Assembly (NCBI GenBank): GCA_017540605.1
Contig: JAFYAS010000023.1
Span: forward strand, 1 to 64,000
DNA length: 64,000 nucleotides
Direction of reading: 5' to 3'
Source of the DNA: Lachnospiraceae bacterium
GTDB taxonomy: Bacteria; Bacillota; Clostridia; Lachnospirales; Lachnospiraceae
This document shows positions 30,297 to 38,644 of this stretch, piece after piece. Position numbers and translations under genes: made by a program. The notes below the pieces were generated by a model. It did no database searches. It was not told where the DNA came from and worked only from the letters and a program-made list of their open reading frames with translations. Numbering within the stretch: position 1 is the stretch's first letter; every line of letters starts with the position of its first letter.

Positions 30297-30325
30297 ACGA
30301 TATCACAAATACGGATTCATGTCAA
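30297..30325 (-). promoter_or_regulatory. Internal promoter for rpoBC
   Basis: TTGACA (30320-30325) and TATCGT (30297-30302) with a 17-nt spacer, between rplL and rpoB. The transcript would carry a ~105-nt leader with two hairpins. Confidence 0.6.
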
Positions 30326-30375
30326 TATTTAATTTGATTGTTTTGAAAAATAATAAGATTTTTTAGAGAAATATA

Positions 30376-30402
30376 GCGGGACGGCCATTTTGGCTGTCCC
30401 GC
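30376..30402 (-). terminator. Hairpin between rplL and rpoB
   Basis: An 11-bp stem (GCGGGACAGCC / GGCCGTCCCGC, one G-U-type mismatch) with a 5-nt loop, 29 nt after the rplL stop. No clean T-run follows; it probably causes partial termination or processing, keeping L12 above polymerase levels as in other bacteria. Confidence 0.6.
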
Positions 30403-30431
30403 GTATAGTTGAAATTTAAAGAAAATATCAA

Positions 30432-30797
30432 TTACTTAAGAGTAACCTTTGCACCCTCAGCCTCGATCTTAGCCTTGATATCCTCAGCCTCAGCCTTTGA
30501 AGCGCCTTCCTTGATCATCTTAGGAGCACCGTCTACAACTTCCTTTGCTTCCTTAAGACCAAGACCGGTAACCTCACGAACTACCTTGATAACCTTAACC
30601 TTGTTAGGACCTACCTCAGTAAGCTCTACATTGAACTCGTCCTTCTCCTCAGCTGCTGCTGCATCTCCGCCTGCTGCTGCTACTACAACGCCTGCTGCTG
30701 CAGATACGCCGAACTCTTCCTCACATGCCTTAACTAAATCGTTAAGTTCTAATACAGATAACTTCTTGATCTCTTCGATAATTTCCTGTGTAGTCAT
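30432..30797 (-). CDS. rplL: 50S ribosomal protein L7/L12
   Basis: A 121-residue stalk protein. The ATG at 30797 ([13 protein letters not shown]) is preceded by GGAGG; the earlier ATG overlaps that site. It shows the N-terminal dimer helices, the Ala/Gly-rich hinge ([16 protein letters not shown]) and the factor-binding globular domain ([20 protein letters not shown]). It recruits elongation factors to the ribosome as a multi-copy complex on L10. It lies 61 bp after rplJ. Confidence 0.98.
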   Translation of the reverse strand: MTTQEIIEEIKKLSVLELNDLVKACEEEFGVSAAAGVVVAAAGGDAAAAEEKDEFNVELTEVGPNKVKVIKVVREVTGLGLKEAKEVVDGAPKMIKEGASKAEAEDIKAKIEAEGAKVTLK

Positions 30798-30858
30798 TTT
30801 AAATTCCTCCATAATAAATTCTTTTTAATAATAGTGATATTTCATATAAGGCACCAAA

Positions 30859-31356
30859 TTATGCCTCTGCGCCGGCCTTCTGCTCTGCGATCTGCTTGAT
30901 AACGCGTGCGAAGTTGGCAATAGGTGACTGAATGCTTCCAAGAAGCTTTGACAAAAGCTCTTCTCTGCTGGGGATGTTTGCTACTGCAACCATAGCATTC
31001 TTGTCATAGTATGTTCCCTCAACAACGCCTGACTTGATCTCAAGCTTGGGAGCAGTTTTTGCGAACTTTGCAAGGATTCTTGCAGGAGCTGTTGCATCAG
31101 TCTTTGAAACTGCAACTGCTGTAGGCTCTTCAAGATCTACTGACAAAGCCTCGAACTCGGTACCGCTTATAGCACGCTTGATAAGTGTGTTCTTGTATAC
31201 CTTATAGGTAACATTGTTCTCACGAAGCTGCTTACGAAGAACTGTATCCTCTGCAACTGTAAGTCCGCGGTAATCAACAAGTACAACTGACTGTGCACCG
31301 TCAACCAATTCCTTAATCTCGTCAACTATCGGCTGCTTTAATTCAACCTTAGCCAT
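30859..31356 (-). CDS. rplJ: 50S ribosomal protein L10
   Basis: A 165-residue protein that binds 23S rRNA and holds the L12 dimers through its C-terminal helix. The ATG at 31356 (MAKVELKQPIVDEIK) is 9 nt after GGAGG; a second ATG two codons upstream is too close to that site. Conserved segments are VVLVDYRGLTV, LRENNVTYKVYKNTL and ANIPSREELLSKLLG. Expression should be autoregulated through the L10 leader at 31419-31542. rplK and rplA, often upstream, are absent here. Confidence 0.97.
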   Translation of the reverse strand: MAKVELKQPIVDEIKELVDGAQSVVLVDYRGLTVAEDTVLRKQLRENNVTYKVYKNTLIKRAISGTEFEALSVDLEEPTAVAVSKTDATAPARILAKFAKTAPKLEIKSGVVEGTYYDKNAMVAVANIPSREELLSKLLGSIQSPIANFARVIKQIAEQKAGAEA

Positions 31357-31418
31357 GTCCATATACCTCCTTTTTATACTAATGAAACTGCACCTTGAAG
31401 GAGTGTATGTAAGAATAT

Positions 31419-31542
31419 AAAAAACTCCCGATCCGAAGATAGGGAGTATATCATACATAAAAATAGAATATATCTTCCTCGGCAGGCGGCATAACACTTA
31501 CGCCAAACGGCACCTGCTGTCTTCGGCAGCTCATCGAGCGAT
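31419..31542 (-). promoter_or_regulatory. Ribosomal protein L10 leader with terminator
   Basis: The rplJ 5' UTR contains the segments GCTGCCGAAGACAGCAGG and GCCGCCTGCCGAGG that build the L10(L12)4-binding structure of Firmicute L10 leaders. It ends in a rho-independent stem ACTCCC-TATC-TTCG-GATC-GGGAGT followed by T6 (31419-31447). Excess L10-L12 would bind the leader and favour termination. Confidence 0.8.
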
Positions 31543-31571
31543 AGGATAACATAATCAACCACCGAAGTCAA
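31543..31571 (-). promoter_or_regulatory. Promoter of rplJL
   Basis: TTGACT (31566-31571) and TATCCT (31543-31548), 17-nt spacer, immediately upstream of the L10 leader. Confidence 0.65.
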
Positions 31572-31720
31572 GAAGAAATTTAAATCTTTTCTTTGCTCTA
31601 TAAAAATGCAACTTACTATATATAGTAGAAACAGGCTATGATCTACACAATATTTTGTAATTGTCAGACTATTTGTATATTTTGTATATATTATCTGTTA
31701 ATATTCCGTAAAATTGACAG

Positions 31721-31749
31721 TAGACATTTATTCTTATTTGTTCTATAAT
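31721..31749 (+). promoter_or_regulatory. Promoter of the FliD-like gene
   Basis: TAGACA (31721-31726) and TATAAT (31744-31749) with a 17-nt spacer. A TTGACA lies 7 nt further up. The box looks like a housekeeping promoter, not a flagellar sigma-28 site. Confidence 0.6.
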
Positions 31750-31846
31750 GCTAATAAGTATCACTATCGGTTTCTATGCAATTCGTATAAGGATGTACGG
31801 ATTTCAGAGCGTGATTAAAAATCCATCCAGGGAAGGAGGGGAGATC

Positions 31847-33118
31847 ATGATCAATCACAATATATACAATTACTATGGTATGGCTTATTTGCCGAAGACA
31901 AATACCAAGTATGATACTCACAAATCAAAAGAATTGAAAGAAGTGTACCAGAGCATGGTGCGCCACAACAAGCAGTCTCCTCTCTTTAAGTTTAAAATGA
32001 GTGAAGAGACTCAAAACTATGCCTTAAGCATCAAGGATGCCGCCATAGGCTTGAAGAATATCTCAAGCTTTTTAAGTGATGATGTCGATGCTGTCTTTGA
32101 TAAAAAGGTCTTAGCATCCTCTGATGAGTCCGTTCTTGATGTGCGCGTGAATACCGATGATTATGACAAGCTTCCCGATTCTATGGAGCTTACCGTTCAT
32201 TCACTTGCGGGAAAGCAAGAAAATCTCGGGCGTTTTGTGAATTCAAAAGCCAAGGGCATAGCCAGCGGTTCCTTTGGTCTTCATTTGAAAACCGACGGTG
32301 GCGACTATCAGATCACCCTAGGAGTTAATTCTTCCACCAGAAACATTGACGCACAGCAGGCCATAGCCGATGCTATCAACCATCAGCATATCGGACTTCG
32401 TGCTGATGTTGTCACAAAGGGGAATGAAAGTGCCCTACATATTGAAAGTCTGACAACCGGCGAGGGCAAAAATCCGGACGGATTGATCTTCTCATTTACC
32501 GAGAACAATCCGAACCAACCCATCATTAACTTTATCGGCTTAAATCAGGTTTCCGTAAAGCCCCATAATTCATCTTTTTCAATAAACGGTGAGGAGCACG
32601 AATCGGCAACCAATAGCATATCGATAAACAATGCTATAGAGATAGACCTTTTAAAGGCTTCAGACAAGCCTGTTACACTAAGCAAGGTTCCCGATACAGG
32701 CGAGATCATGGAAAAGGTTGAGGACTTTGTCAATTCCTACAACAACCTGATAAAGCTTGCCAATGACAACATGGATTCACAGCATTCCGCCAAAAAGCTT
32801 CTCAATGATATCTCAAAGATCACGAGAAGACATGCCAATTCACTTGAGGCATCAGGTCTTACAGTTGACGAAAAAGGTTACCTAAAGCAGGACGAGGCTC
32901 TGCTTGTACAAAGCAGTAAGAACGGTCAGTTCAAGTCACTCTTTAATGATATTTCGGATTTCAAGACGGATATCACCCAGACTACGGATCAGTTAAACCT
33001 CGATCCCTTAGCCTATGTAGACAAGGTGATCGTTACATATCCCGATACCTCGAAGACACAGCCCAATCCATTTGTACCATCGGTATACAGCGGCTTGCTT
33101 TTCAACAGCTACGCATAA
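31847..33118 (+). CDS. FliD-like (flagellar cap/hook-associated 2) protein, orphan
   Basis: A 423-residue protein; the ATG at 31847 (MINHNIYNYYGMAYL) is preceded by GGAAGGAGG. It has FliD-type features: an N-terminal helical part with FKMSEETQNYALSIKDAAIGLKNI interrupted mid-way, then beta-rich domains (SMELTVHSLAGKQ, DIDAQQAIADAIN-like NIDAQQAIADAINHQ, ADVVTKGNESALHIES, FSINGEE), then the C-terminal coil (EKVEDFVNSYNNLIKLAND). It lacks the standard FliD N-terminus (short 'GLxSGLDxxxLI' motif) and the family's C-terminal LLxQY-like end, and carries no signal peptide. No other flagellar structural gene is in the window. It may be a variant cap, a flagellar-export substrate or a regulator. A GGAAGGAGG site and own promoter suggest good expression. 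Confidence 0.65.
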   Translation: MINHNIYNYYGMAYLPKTNTKYDTHKSKELKEVYQSMVRHNKQSPLFKFKMSEETQNYALSIKDAAIGLKNISSFLSDDVDAVFDKKVLASSDESVLDVRVNTDDYDKLPDSMELTVHSLAGKQENLGRFVNSKAKGIASGSFGLHLKTDGGDYQITLGVNSSTRNIDAQQAIADAINHQHIGLRADVVTKGNESALHIESLTTGEGKNPDGLIFSFTENNPNQPIINFIGLNQVSVKPHNSSFSINGEEHESATNSISINNAIEIDLLKASDKPVTLSKVPDTGEIMEKVEDFVNSYNNLIKLANDNMDSQHSAKKLLNDISKITRRHANSLEASGLTVDEKGYLKQDEALLVQSSKNGQFKSLFNDISDFKTDITQTTDQLNLDPLAYVDKVIVTYPDTSKTQPNPFVPSVYSGLLFNSYA

Positions 33119-33153
33119 AAAGAGCTTTGATCAAAACTGACCAAAGCTCTTTT
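33117..33153. terminator. Bidirectional terminator between the convergent FliD-like and helical-protein genes
   Basis: AAAAGAGCTTTG(A)TC and GA(C)CAAAGCTCTTTT form a 12-14-bp stem with T-runs on both strands. Confidence 0.9.
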
Positions 33154-33163
33154 AATATTTCTA

Positions 33164-33547
33164 TCAACTCGCATTCTCCCTTAATAGCGTCTCCTTCGAC
33201 GCCTTCTCAAAGGTTTTAAGAAATGGTAGGAAATCCTTCTCAAGACAATCAGCAATCTGATCATCATCCGCCGACTTAAGCACTTCCCCAAGCCTTATCA
33301 CACATTGAGTCATCAGCTTTTTATCTATGACCTTTTTCTCTACATTGATAAGCTTCTCTGTATAATTGTACATCTCGATCTCCCAATTAAGGCCAAGTAT
33401 CACAAGATTCAAAATCTCAGCCGTATCACTTCTTCTGCCATCTCTTAATTCATCTATCATCTCACAAAGTCCGGGGATAAGCTTTTGACTGTAATCAACA
33501 ACCTCTCTTAATCCTCTCATCTGAAGCTTTTTATAATCAATTTCCAT
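33164..33547 (-). CDS. Small all-helical protein of unknown function
   Basis: A 127-residue cytoplasmic protein without signal peptide or membrane segment. Almost the whole sequence is predicted-helix-like, with repeated Leu/Ile/Glu/Lys patterns. A central stretch (DTAEILNLVILGLNWEIEMYN) recalls small Firmicute helical-bundle proteins sometimes found near motility genes. It converges with the FliD-like gene. A FliT/FlgN-type export chaperone for that protein is possible on size and fold alone, but I do not recognise the family. GGAGGTGCGCT precedes the ATG; a promoter lies at 33597-33625. Confidence 0.6.
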   Translation of the reverse strand: MEIDYKKLQMRGLREVVDYSQKLIPGLCEMIDELRDGRRSDTAEILNLVILGLNWEIEMYNYTEKLINVEKKVIDKKLMTQCVIRLGEVLKSADDDQIADCLEKDFLPFLKTFEKASKETLLRENAS

Positions 33548-33568
33548 AGCGCACCTCCACCTGTAAAA

Positions 33569-33585
33569 AGGCGTTCAAACCGCCT
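33569..33585 (-). terminator. Small leader terminator before the helical-protein gene
   Basis: On the minus strand AGGCG-GTTTGAA-CGCCT followed by T4 lies about 22 nt upstream of the start codon, inside the transcript; a possible attenuator. Confidence 0.4.
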
Positions 33586-33596
33586 ATCCACATCCC

Positions 33597-33625
33597 ATAG
33601 TACCCCAACTTTTCATTAAATGCAA
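33597..33625 (-). promoter_or_regulatory. Promoter of the helical-protein gene
   Basis: TTGCAT (33620-33625) and TACTAT (33597-33602), 17-nt spacer. Its -35 is only 8 bp from the -35 of the divergent trkA promoter. Confidence 0.5.
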
Positions 33626-33633
33626 GTTTTTAA

Positions 33634-33662
33634 TTGCCTTTTTTTAACGATAGGAATATAAT
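33634..33662 (+). promoter_or_regulatory. Promoter of trkAH
   Basis: TTGCCT (33634-33639) and TATAAT (33657-33662), 17-nt spacer. The ~90-nt leader is too short and lacks the conserved motifs for a c-di-AMP (ydaO) riboswitch. Confidence 0.6.
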
Positions 33663-33757
33663 AGTACATATTTTTTACACGACTTCACTATTACTGAAGC
33701 ATTTGTAGCCTGAAGCAGCGAAGCTGCCAAAAAGTTACATGCATTTGGAGGATTAAA

Positions 33758-35116
33758 ATGGATATAATAATCGCAGGCTGCGGAAAGCTGGGCTCAACTA
33801 TAGCAAGTAACCTTTCTGCTGCCGGATATGATCTTACTCTTATCGACAATGACGATACAGTTCTTGACCACGCCATAGAGGTATATGATTCTATAGCTAT
33901 AAGAGGCAACTGTGCAACCCTATCTGTATTGCACGATGCAAAGGTGCAGTCAGCCGATCTGCTGATAGCCACTACCAACTCGGACGAATTAAATCTACTC
34001 TGCTGTATGACAGCAAGATCGATAAATCCCAATATTCACACCATAGCAAGGATCAGAAATCCGGAATACCACGCACAAACCTACGAAATGCGCGAGGCCT
34101 TCGGTCTTTCTCTGATGGTCAATCCCGAAAGAAAAGCAGCAAAGACCATTCATAAGCTGATACAGCTTCCGGGCTTTTTAAAGAGAGAATCCTTTGCAAA
34201 GGACAGAGTTGAGATTGTTGAGATCAAGATAGATCACGAAAGCATATTGAAGGATGTCCCTTTGACAAACCTATATAAGATTGTCAAATGCAAGGTTCTT
34301 GTCTGCGTTATCCTTAGAGAAGGAGAGGTTATCACTCCCGACGGTAGTACCATATTGAAGGAGAATGACCGTATTTTCGTTACCGCTCAAACCAACAATC
34401 TTTCACTACTACTGAAGAATCTAGGTGTGATAAGCAAGCGATCAGGCCGTGTCATGCTGATCGGTGGCGGAAATATCAGCCTTTATCTGGCACAGGAGCT
34501 TATAAAGAGTAATATCAAGGTTGAGATCATAGAACAGGATGCAACAAGATGTGAGGAGCTTGCCGGTCTTCTTCCCGAAGCAGACATAATCCATGCTGAC
34601 GCAAGCAAACACTCTACCTTAGAGAGCGAAGGTCTTTCTGAGTGTGATACCATAGTATCACTTACAGGCATGGATGAACTGAATATCATTACCTCCCTTT
34701 ATGCTGCAGAGCACAATGTTCCTCAGGTCATCACAAAGGTTGGTTATTCAGATGATTACGGCATTCTTGACAAGCTTCCCATAGGAAGTATCGTATGTCC
34801 CAAGGAGCTTAGCTGTAATTCCATAGTACGTTATGTCCGTGCCATGAGCAACAACGAGGGCGCCGCTGTTTCCGTTCATACCATTGCAGATGGATTGGCA
34901 GAGGCAGTTGAGTTCAAGGTGGATGAGAATACAGAAAACCTTGGAGTTCCTCTCAAAAAACTAAAGCTTAAAAAAGGTATCATCGTTGCCTGTATTACTC
35001 ATCAGGAGATACCAACTATTCCAAACGGTGATTCGTACTTTGAAAAGGGTGACTCCATCATATTGATCACAAAGAGCGACAGGATTGTCCTCAATCTAAA
35101 TGATATATTTGGTTAA
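33758..35116 (+). CDS. trkA: Trk potassium uptake regulatory subunit TrkA
   Basis: A 452-residue cytoplasmic protein with two tandem RCK units. The first RCK_N (residues 1-125) has the NAD-binding GCGKLGSTIASNLSAAGYD with acidic strand end (LIDND), followed by RCK_C (~140-220). The second RCK_N (~230-345; MLIGGGNISLYLAQEL, IIEQD) is followed by RCK_C (~370-452). It gates the TrkH channel in response to nucleotides and possibly c-di-AMP. TTTGGAGG precedes the ATG, and trkH follows after 17 bp. Confidence 0.95.
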   Translation: MDIIIAGCGKLGSTIASNLSAAGYDLTLIDNDDTVLDHAIEVYDSIAIRGNCATLSVLHDAKVQSADLLIATTNSDELNLLCCMTARSINPNIHTIARIRNPEYHAQTYEMREAFGLSLMVNPERKAAKTIHKLIQLPGFLKRESFAKDRVEIVEIKIDHESILKDVPLTNLYKIVKCKVLVCVILREGEVITPDGSTILKENDRIFVTAQTNNLSLLLKNLGVISKRSGRVMLIGGGNISLYLAQELIKSNIKVEIIEQDATRCEELAGLLPEADIIHADASKHSTLESEGLSECDTIVSLTGMDELNIITSLYAAEHNVPQVITKVGYSDDYGILDKLPIGSIVCPKELSCNSIVRYVRAMSNNEGAAVSVHTIADGLAEAVEFKVDENTENLGVPLKKLKLKKGIIVACITHQEIPTIPNGDSYFEKGDSIILITKSDRIVLNLNDIFG

Positions 35117-35133
35117 AAGGGGGAAGAACTAAC

Positions 35134-36588
35134 TTGAATTATAAAATGCTCAGCAAGCTTTTCTCTCAGATACTTGCTTTAGAATGTGTCTTTATGGCGC
35201 CGTCCATTATCATCTGTCTACTAGACAATGAGATTGGTCTTGCCATAAACTTCTTCATCTCCATAGTTATTATTTTAGCTGTTGCCGGTATTCTAAAATT
35301 CCTGTCAAAGAACGCCAAAAAAGGATTCTACGCAAGAGAGGGTTATGTATGTGCCGGTGGAAGCTGGATACTTTTAAGTCTTGGAGGTGCTCTTCCCTTC
35401 TTCCTTTCAAGGCAGATACCGAACTATATAGATGCCTGGTTTGAGATTGTATCAGGACTTACAACCACAGGAGCCTCCATACTTGAAGATGTTGAAAGCA
35501 TGTCAAGAGGACTTTTATTTTGGAGAAGCTTTTCTCACTGGATCGGAGGTATGGGAGTTTTAGTTTTACTTCTCGCCCTTGTATCCATGGGAAAGAATAA
35601 CAACGGATTTACCTTGCATCTTCTTCGTGCCGAGTCACCCGGTCCCGATGTAGGAAGAATTGTTCCAAAGATGCGTGAAACAGCTATGATCCTTTATATC
35701 ATTTATCTTATTATGACCCTTGTGGATTTCCTTTTTCTCATTGCAGGAGGTATGAGTTGCTTTGAGGCCTTATGTACTGCATTCGGAACAGCCGGAACAG
35801 GAGGCTTCGGAGTAAAGGCCGACAGCTTGGGCAGCTATTCACCATATCTGATAAATGTAACTACGATCTTTATGTTCCTCTTCGGAGTAAACTTTAACCT
35901 GTACTATCTGATCACAACAAAACAGTTTAAAACCGCCATAAAGGACGAAGAGGTCAGATACTATTTCGGTATAGCCGGTGTAGCAACAGTACTCATAGCG
36001 ATCAATATACGAAACCTCTATCCAACCATCGGAGAGACATTGAAGCATTCAGCCTTTCAGGTCAGTTCACTTATGACCAGTACAGGATTTTCTACTGTAG
36101 ACTTTGATCTTTGGCCCAATTTCTCCAAAGGTGTATTGCTGTTTCTGATGCTCATTGGAGCCTGCGCAGGCAGTACGGGTGGTGGATTCAAGGTTATCAG
36201 ATTTATCCTGCTTTTCAAATCCGGAAGACGCGGTTTAAAGCAAATGCTATCTCCCAACAAGGTTGCAGTTATCAGGATGAACGGTCATCAGGTAAACGAG
36301 AAGGTAATGAACACATTAAACATATATCTTACCGTATATGTACTTATACTTCTTGCAAGTATATTCGTTGTATCCTTTGACGGACAATCGATACTCACCA
36401 ATATATCAGCGGTTCTCGCCTGCTTCAACAATATTGGTCCCGGCTTCGATATGGTTGGTCCCTCAAAGAGTTTCCACGATTTCTCGATTCTTTCAAAGCT
36501 AGTACTTATCTTCGATATGTTGGCAGGAAGGCTTGAGATCATGCCAATACTTGCGATATGCAACTTAAGCACTTGGAAAAGAAAATAA
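35134..36588 (+). CDS. trkH: Trk potassium transporter membrane subunit TrkH
   Basis: A 484-residue membrane protein with the four pore-loop repeats of the superfamily of K+ transporters, visible as TTTGASIL, GTAGTGGFGV, TSTGFSTVDF and NNIGPGFDMVG, plus the intramembrane gate loop AGSTGGGFKVIR. It imports potassium driven by the membrane potential, with TrkA as gating ring. The start is a TTG at 35134 about 10 nt after AAGGGGG; the first ATG (35146) is too far from any ribosome site. The pair is complete, so it should be a functional uptake system. Confidence 0.95.
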   Translation: MNYKMLSKLFSQILALECVFMAPSIIICLLDNEIGLAINFFISIVIILAVAGILKFLSKNAKKGFYAREGYVCAGGSWILLSLGGALPFFLSRQIPNYIDAWFEIVSGLTTTGASILEDVESMSRGLLFWRSFSHWIGGMGVLVLLLALVSMGKNNNGFTLHLLRAESPGPDVGRIVPKMRETAMILYIIYLIMTLVDFLFLIAGGMSCFEALCTAFGTAGTGGFGVKADSLGSYSPYLINVTTIFMFLFGVNFNLYYLITTKQFKTAIKDEEVRYYFGIAGVATVLIAINIRNLYPTIGETLKHSAFQVSSLMTSTGFSTVDFDLWPNFSKGVLLFLMLIGACAGSTGGGFKVIRFILLFKSGRRGLKQMLSPNKVAVIRMNGHQVNEKVMNTLNIYLTVYVLILLASIFVVSFDGQSILTNISAVLACFNNIGPGFDMVGPSKSFHDFSILSKLVLIFDMLAGRLEIMPILAICNLSTWKRK

Positions 36589-36641
36589 TATGTAACCGTC
36601 GGTAATGAATAGTTACCTAAACAGTTACAATAACAAAAAAG

Positions 36642-36686
36642 AAAAAGGTCAGCCTATTCACATATTGTGAAAGGCTGGCCTTTTTT
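36642..36686. terminator. Bidirectional terminator between trkH and the chemoreceptor
   Basis: AAAAAGGTCAGCCT and AGGCTGGCCTTTTTT pair (one G-U), with an inner TTCACA..TGTGAA extension, and T/A-runs on both strands. Confidence 0.9.
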
Positions 36687-36696
36687 ATATTTAATC

Positions 36697-38412
36697 TTAA
36701 AGCTTAAAGTGATTTACTTCCGTAAACAACTCATCCGTGATATCCTTACTTGAATCAGCTTCCTCACCGATCAACTTCAAAGATTCACTCATATCAAAGG
36801 TTCTGTCAGCTGCCTGAGCAACTCCCTTGGCTGCATCAGAAACGACTCCGTTCACCGTCCTTGTATAGCCTCCGATCTCATCGATACTCTGCTTGATGGT
36901 AGAGCTGATATCGTGACATTGCTTCATAATATCATTCATCCTGTCAGCGCTTTCCCTGTATGAGGCTCCACAGCCAACCAATCCATCATATCCTTTCATG
37001 GCTACTTCGTTGATAAAGTCGATCATTGCCTGAGCCTGCTTTGCCAGTTCATCCACAGCTGTTATGACCATAGACGAAACTCTCTGTATCTCTGTTGCCG
37101 CTCCTGCTGAATCCTGGGCAAGCTTTCCTATCTCCGTAGCTACTACTGCAAAACCTTTTCCGGCCTCACCGGCTCTTGCTGCCTCAATACTTGCATTAAG
37201 TGACAACAGATTGGTCTGCTTTGTGATACTCAAAATATTATCAGTAAGCGTTGAAATCTGCTCAACAGACTTTGACTGCTCAATCTTTCTTCTCATCTCA
37301 GACTCAATCTCATCAACCATATTTCTTGCTCTTTGCTGGTCGCTCTCAGCCTGTCTGCCAACAGTATCAGCTTCATGCTTCATGGAATCCGAATACCCGC
37401 TACCCTCGTTGAGCTTTTCAGTAATCTCAACAAAAGCTCCGGTCATAAGCTCCATCTGTTCATTGATCTGATTGATGGCATCCGCCGTCTCACTCATAGA
37501 TGAAGACAGGCTTTCCATTGTGGAACTGACATCAGAAGCATTTTCTCTCGATCTGCTCATATTACCTGCAATGGTAGATGCAGCATTCTGCAACACATCC
37601 GAATCCTTTGAAATATTTATAAGTATGGAATGTATATATGCCAGGAGCTCGTTGATATTATTACCGATCACCTCAAATTCATCACCTGAAGTAATAACTA
37701 TCTTTTTAGTCAGATCTCCATCTCCCCTTGCAAGCTCAACCACCTTATCATTTAATTTCACAAATCCTGATTTCAAAACGACGCTTATCACAAAGAGTAT
37801 GATAATACCCACAACTAAAACAGCCAGGCAAACCGCTACGATGAGGGTCAAAAGGGACTTTGTCTGCTCATTCACCCAATCCACAGAAAGATCGACACAA
37901 GCAAGCCCCACCACACCATCGTCTGTTGATATGGGGCTATAGGAAGTGATATGCGTACCCCACTGATCGGTATAGGGAACCTTGTTGACAGCGGTAGCTC
38001 CTCCAAAAGCCTCATCTATCTCAGGATCATCAGCTTCAAAATCATCTCCCGGAAGTCCCGGCTCATCAGGATCCGAGTCAACAGCAAAAACCAGCTTTCC
38101 ACTCTCATCCTTCTTAACTGTATATACATACTCCACACCACTGTTCTCCAGGAACAAGGTGAGAGTTTCAAGCGTAGACTGATAAGCCTCACTCTCAATA
38201 TCCTCTTCAGCGTTCACCTGTTTTAAAAGTTCCCCGTCAACAGAAGCCGCTACACATCGGGATATATTCATAGCACTATCTTTGATCTGATTCACCAAGG
38301 AATTCTTGGTCTTATTATAAAGTATCGCACCTATGACCACATCAGATATGACAAGCAATGCCATGATCACAGCAAATATTCTGACAGAAACTCCCACTCT
38401 TCTTACCTTCAT
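36697..38412 (-). CDS. Membrane methyl-accepting chemotaxis protein
   Basis: A 571-residue chemoreceptor: TM1 at ~12-32, an extracellular single-Cache-like sensor of ~150 residues ([18 protein letters not shown]...[19 protein letters not shown]), TM2 at ~186-208, HAMP (~209-262; [12 protein letters not shown]), then the cytoplasmic signalling coil. The hairpin tip is [20 protein letters not shown] followed by [14 protein letters not shown]. There is no CheR-docking pentapeptide. Own promoter at 38490-38518. Ligand unknown. Confidence 0.92.
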   Translation of the reverse strand: MKVRRVGVSVRIFAVIMALLVISDVVIGAILYNKTKNSLVNQIKDSAMNISRCVAASVDGELLKQVNAEEDIESEAYQSTLETLTLFLENSGVEYVYTVKKDESGKLVFAVDSDPDEPGLPGDDFEADDPEIDEAFGGATAVNKVPYTDQWGTHITSYSPISTDDGVVGLACVDLSVDWVNEQTKSLLTLIVAVCLAVLVVGIIILFVISVVLKSGFVKLNDKVVELARGDGDLTKKIVITSGDEFEVIGNNINELLAYIHSILINISKDSDVLQNAASTIAGNMSRSRENASDVSSTMESLSSSMSETADAINQINEQMELMTGAFVEITEKLNEGSGYSDSMKHEADTVGRQAESDQQRARNMVDEIESEMRRKIEQSKSVEQISTLTDNILSITKQTNLLSLNASIEAARAGEAGKGFAVVATEIGKLAQDSAGAATEIQRVSSMVITAVDELAKQAQAMIDFINEVAMKGYDGLVGCGASYRESADRMNDIMKQCHDISSTIKQSIDEIGGYTRTVNGVVSDAAKGVAQAADRTFDMSESLKLIGEEADSSKDITDELFTEVNHFKL

Positions 38413-38489
38413 AACATATTCTCCTATGATAAAAAAACTCTAAAAATCATAAATCCTCAAAACTGTTGTTTACGACCACAACTACTCTG

Positions 38490-38518
38490 ATTTTATCACA
38501 ATATGAGCTTATTGTCAT
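38490..38518 (-). promoter_or_regulatory. Promoter of the chemoreceptor gene
   Basis: ATGACA (38513-38518) and TAAAAT (38490-38495) on the minus strand with a 17-nt spacer. Its -35 lies in one arm of the 12-bp inverted repeat shared with the divergent lipoprotein promoter. Confidence 0.5.
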
Positions 38519-38560
38519 CAAAAATGCCTATGAATTTATCAAAATGATTGACAATAAGCT
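38506..38560. promoter_or_regulatory. Mirror-image 12-bp inverted repeat covering both divergent -35 regions
   Basis: AGCTTATTGTCA (38506-38517) and TGACAATAAGCT (38549-38560) are perfect reverse complements, 31 bp apart. Each arm begins in the -35 hexamer (TGACA) of one promoter and continues into its spacer, so both genes carry the same promoter-proximal box. Confidence 0.6.
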
Positions 38561-38576
38561 ACTTCGGGGTTACACT
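38548..38576 (+). promoter_or_regulatory. Promoter of the lipoprotein-phosphatase-transporter operon
   Basis: TTGACA (38548-38553) and TACACT (38571-38576), 17-nt spacer, about 65 nt upstream of the lipoprotein start. Confidence 0.6.
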
Positions 38577-38644
38577 CAGATACGTATTGTCAAAAATGAA
38601 GCACTACCGCTTCCTTTCCGATAAAACTCTTTTGGGAGATGACC

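Noticed and set aside
31714..31749. TTGACA (31714-31719) as -35 for the FliD-like gene
   Set aside because: The spacer to TATAAT would be 24 nt; TAGACA at 31721 gives the normal 17 nt.
33663..33757. c-di-AMP (ydaO) riboswitch upstream of trkA
   Set aside because: The leader is under 95 nt and lacks the conserved ydaO motifs.
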